Positions 5,981-6,773 of a stretch of DNA of 6,773 nt are shown here, piece after piece. This stretch comes from Calditrichia bacterium (GTDB taxonomy: Bacteria; Calditrichota; Calditrichia; JAJRVZ01). Each line of letters starts with the position of its first letter. The first letter of the stretch is position 1. Position numbers and translations under genes: made by a program. Location: NCBI GenBank assembly GCA_030634505.1, contig DAOWAQ010000106.1, positions 1 to 6,773 of the forward strand. The letters are read 5' to 3'. The notes beneath the pieces are model-generated. The model did not search any database. It had not been told where the DNA came from and saw only the letters and a program-made list of their open reading frames with translations.

Positions 5981-6773
5981 CCTTTCCCCCCTTATCTAAC
6001 GGAAAACTAATACTAAACGTCGAACCGGTATCAATTTTTGATTGTACTTCGATCGATCCATTATAATTTTCCACCAACTGTTTTATCAAGCTTAAACCCA
6101 ATCCTGTTCCGTAATTAATTTTTTTCCTGGCATTTTCTGTCCGGTAAAATTCAGAATATATTTTTGATAAATCACTTTCCGGAATGCCAATCCCGGTATC
6201 TTTAACTTTAATGATCAATTCATTTTTATTTACAACAGTTGAAATATTGATTTTTCCATTTTCATTGTTATACCTGATTGCATTGCTGACAAGGTTATCA
6301 ATAATTTTAATCATGTCAGATTTTTTTGCTTTTATTACCGGATTATCCGGAGTTAGGCTGAACTCAATTTGGATTCCACTCGCATCAGCTGTATTTCGTT
6401 CAGAATTAATTATTCCATTTATTATTTCGTTAATATAAATATTTTCATTTTCTACCGGACCTGACACTGACCTACTCTGAGTAATAAGCAGCAATTCCTT
6501 AATTATATCCAGCATCTGCATACACCTGTTTGAAGCACGTTCTAACAAATCCAAAGCCTTATTATCCAGATGAGATCTATATGATTTTGCAATTCCATCA
6601 ATTGTTGATTTTACAGCAATTATGGGAGACTTTAGTTCATGAGATGTAAATTGATAAAACTTAGTTTTTTGTTTATCCGCTTCTATTAGCTGATTATTTT
6701 GTTGATCAATATGGCGTTTGATATTTCTGTAAACCACCATAAATGTCGTACAAATATAGGTGGACACATAAAC
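5973..6773 (-). CDS. Sensor histidine kinase, C-terminal part (N-terminus beyond the window)
   Basis: The frame stays open to the right edge, leaving 266 visible residues; a GTG at 6767 is probably internal. The first ~15 visible residues (VYVSTYICTTFMVVY) look like the end of a membrane helix, followed by a charged coiled linker (NIKRHIDQQNNQLIEADKQ). The HisKA domain has the phospho-acceptor His45 in FTSHELKSPI. The HATPase_c domain has the N box (NLVSNAIRYN, about 160-169), G1 (DTGIGIP, about 192-198), the F region (FYR) and G2 (GTGLGLSL, about 222-229). All catalytic boxes are intact, so it should autophosphorylate and pass phosphate to a response regulator not seen here. The sensor domain is outside the window. 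The gene overlaps the tandem-ACT gene by 8 nt, so the two are co-expressed and probably act in one pathway. Confidence 0.93.
   Translation of the reverse strand, partial: VYVSTYICTTFMVVYRNIKRHIDQQNNQLIEADKQKTKFYQFTSHELKSPIIAVKSTIDGIAKSYRSHLDNKALDLLERASNRCMQMLDIIKELLLITQSRSVSGPVENENIYINEIINGIINSERNTADASGIQIEFSLTPDNPVIKAKKSDMIKIIDNLVSNAIRYNNENGKINISTVVNKNELIIKVKDTGIGIPESDLSKIYSEFYRTENARKKINYGTGLGLSLIKQLVENYNGSIEVQSKIDTGSTFSISFPLDKGGKVD
5986..5991 (-). promoter_or_regulatory. Shine-Dalgarno GGGGGG favouring the TTG start of the ACT gene
   Basis: A purine tract (AAGGGGGG followed by AAAGG) inside the last codons of the kinase gene ends 5 nt before the TTG at 5980. It supports translation of the ACT gene from within the kinase message and favours the overlapping start over the downstream ATG. 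Confidence 0.5.

Noticed and set aside
6184..6438. Plus-strand open frame of 84 codons opposite the histidine kinase
   Set aside because: It is hydrophobic only because it is antisense to the ATPase domain; the kinase frame has all catalytic boxes.

Overview
This is a low-GC (roughly one-third G+C by eye) bacterial window with compact, mostly minus-strand genes. DUF2851 is best known from the Bacteroidota/FCB side of the tree. Several genes have clear purine-rich Shine-Dalgarno sites (GGAGG, GGGGGG, AGGAG), and several promoters look sigma70-like (TTGAC-N17-TATTAT) rather than like the Bacteroidota -33/-7 type. Together these suggest a deeper FCB lineage (for example Ignavibacteriota, Calditrichota, Marinimicrobia or Cloacimonadota). 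That placement is an inference. No rRNA, tRNA, CRISPR array, transposase or phage structural gene is visible.

Layout. Positions 1-405 (minus) hold the N-terminus of an exported, probably outer-membrane protein that runs off the left edge. It sits 16 nt downstream of a secreted FecR-domain protein carrying three Ig-like repeats (422-1858, minus), so the two probably form one envelope operon driven from a promoter near 1935. Next comes a minus-strand envelope cassette with its own promoter (3562-3590): a divergent MgtC/SapB-like membrane protein (3065-3508), a DUF350 two-helix membrane protein (2800-3036) and a lipoprotein lytic transglycosylase of the MltF catalytic type (2060-2794), packed 28 and 5 nt apart. 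Upstream of that promoter, and possibly reading through into the cassette, is a DUF2851 protein (3587-4888, minus).

DUF2851 is transcribed divergently from a small Cro/CI-type (XRE) repressor (4963-5319, plus). The 74-bp gap between them holds a perfect 15-2-15 bp palindrome and a second copy of its core, ATAACA-NN-TGTTAT. These overlap the predicted promoter elements in both directions, which makes a convincing operator pair for the repressor.

A 193-bp convergent gap (5320-5512) carries a nested set of three inverted repeats and no gene. It is followed by a minus-strand pair: a sensor histidine kinase (5973 to the right edge, N-terminus missing) and an 8-nt-overlapping stand-alone tandem-ACT protein (5513-5980) that resembles the regulatory half of aspartokinase without the kinase domain. 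The overlap suggests that amino-acid sensing is coupled to the two-component kinase or its pathway.

The items most worth a second look are the double-dyad operator that makes DUF2851 a likely direct target of the XRE repressor, the kinase/orphan-ACT overlap, and the MgtC-like/DUF350/transglycosylase cassette, in which the MgtC-like protein has lost family-typical charged residues.
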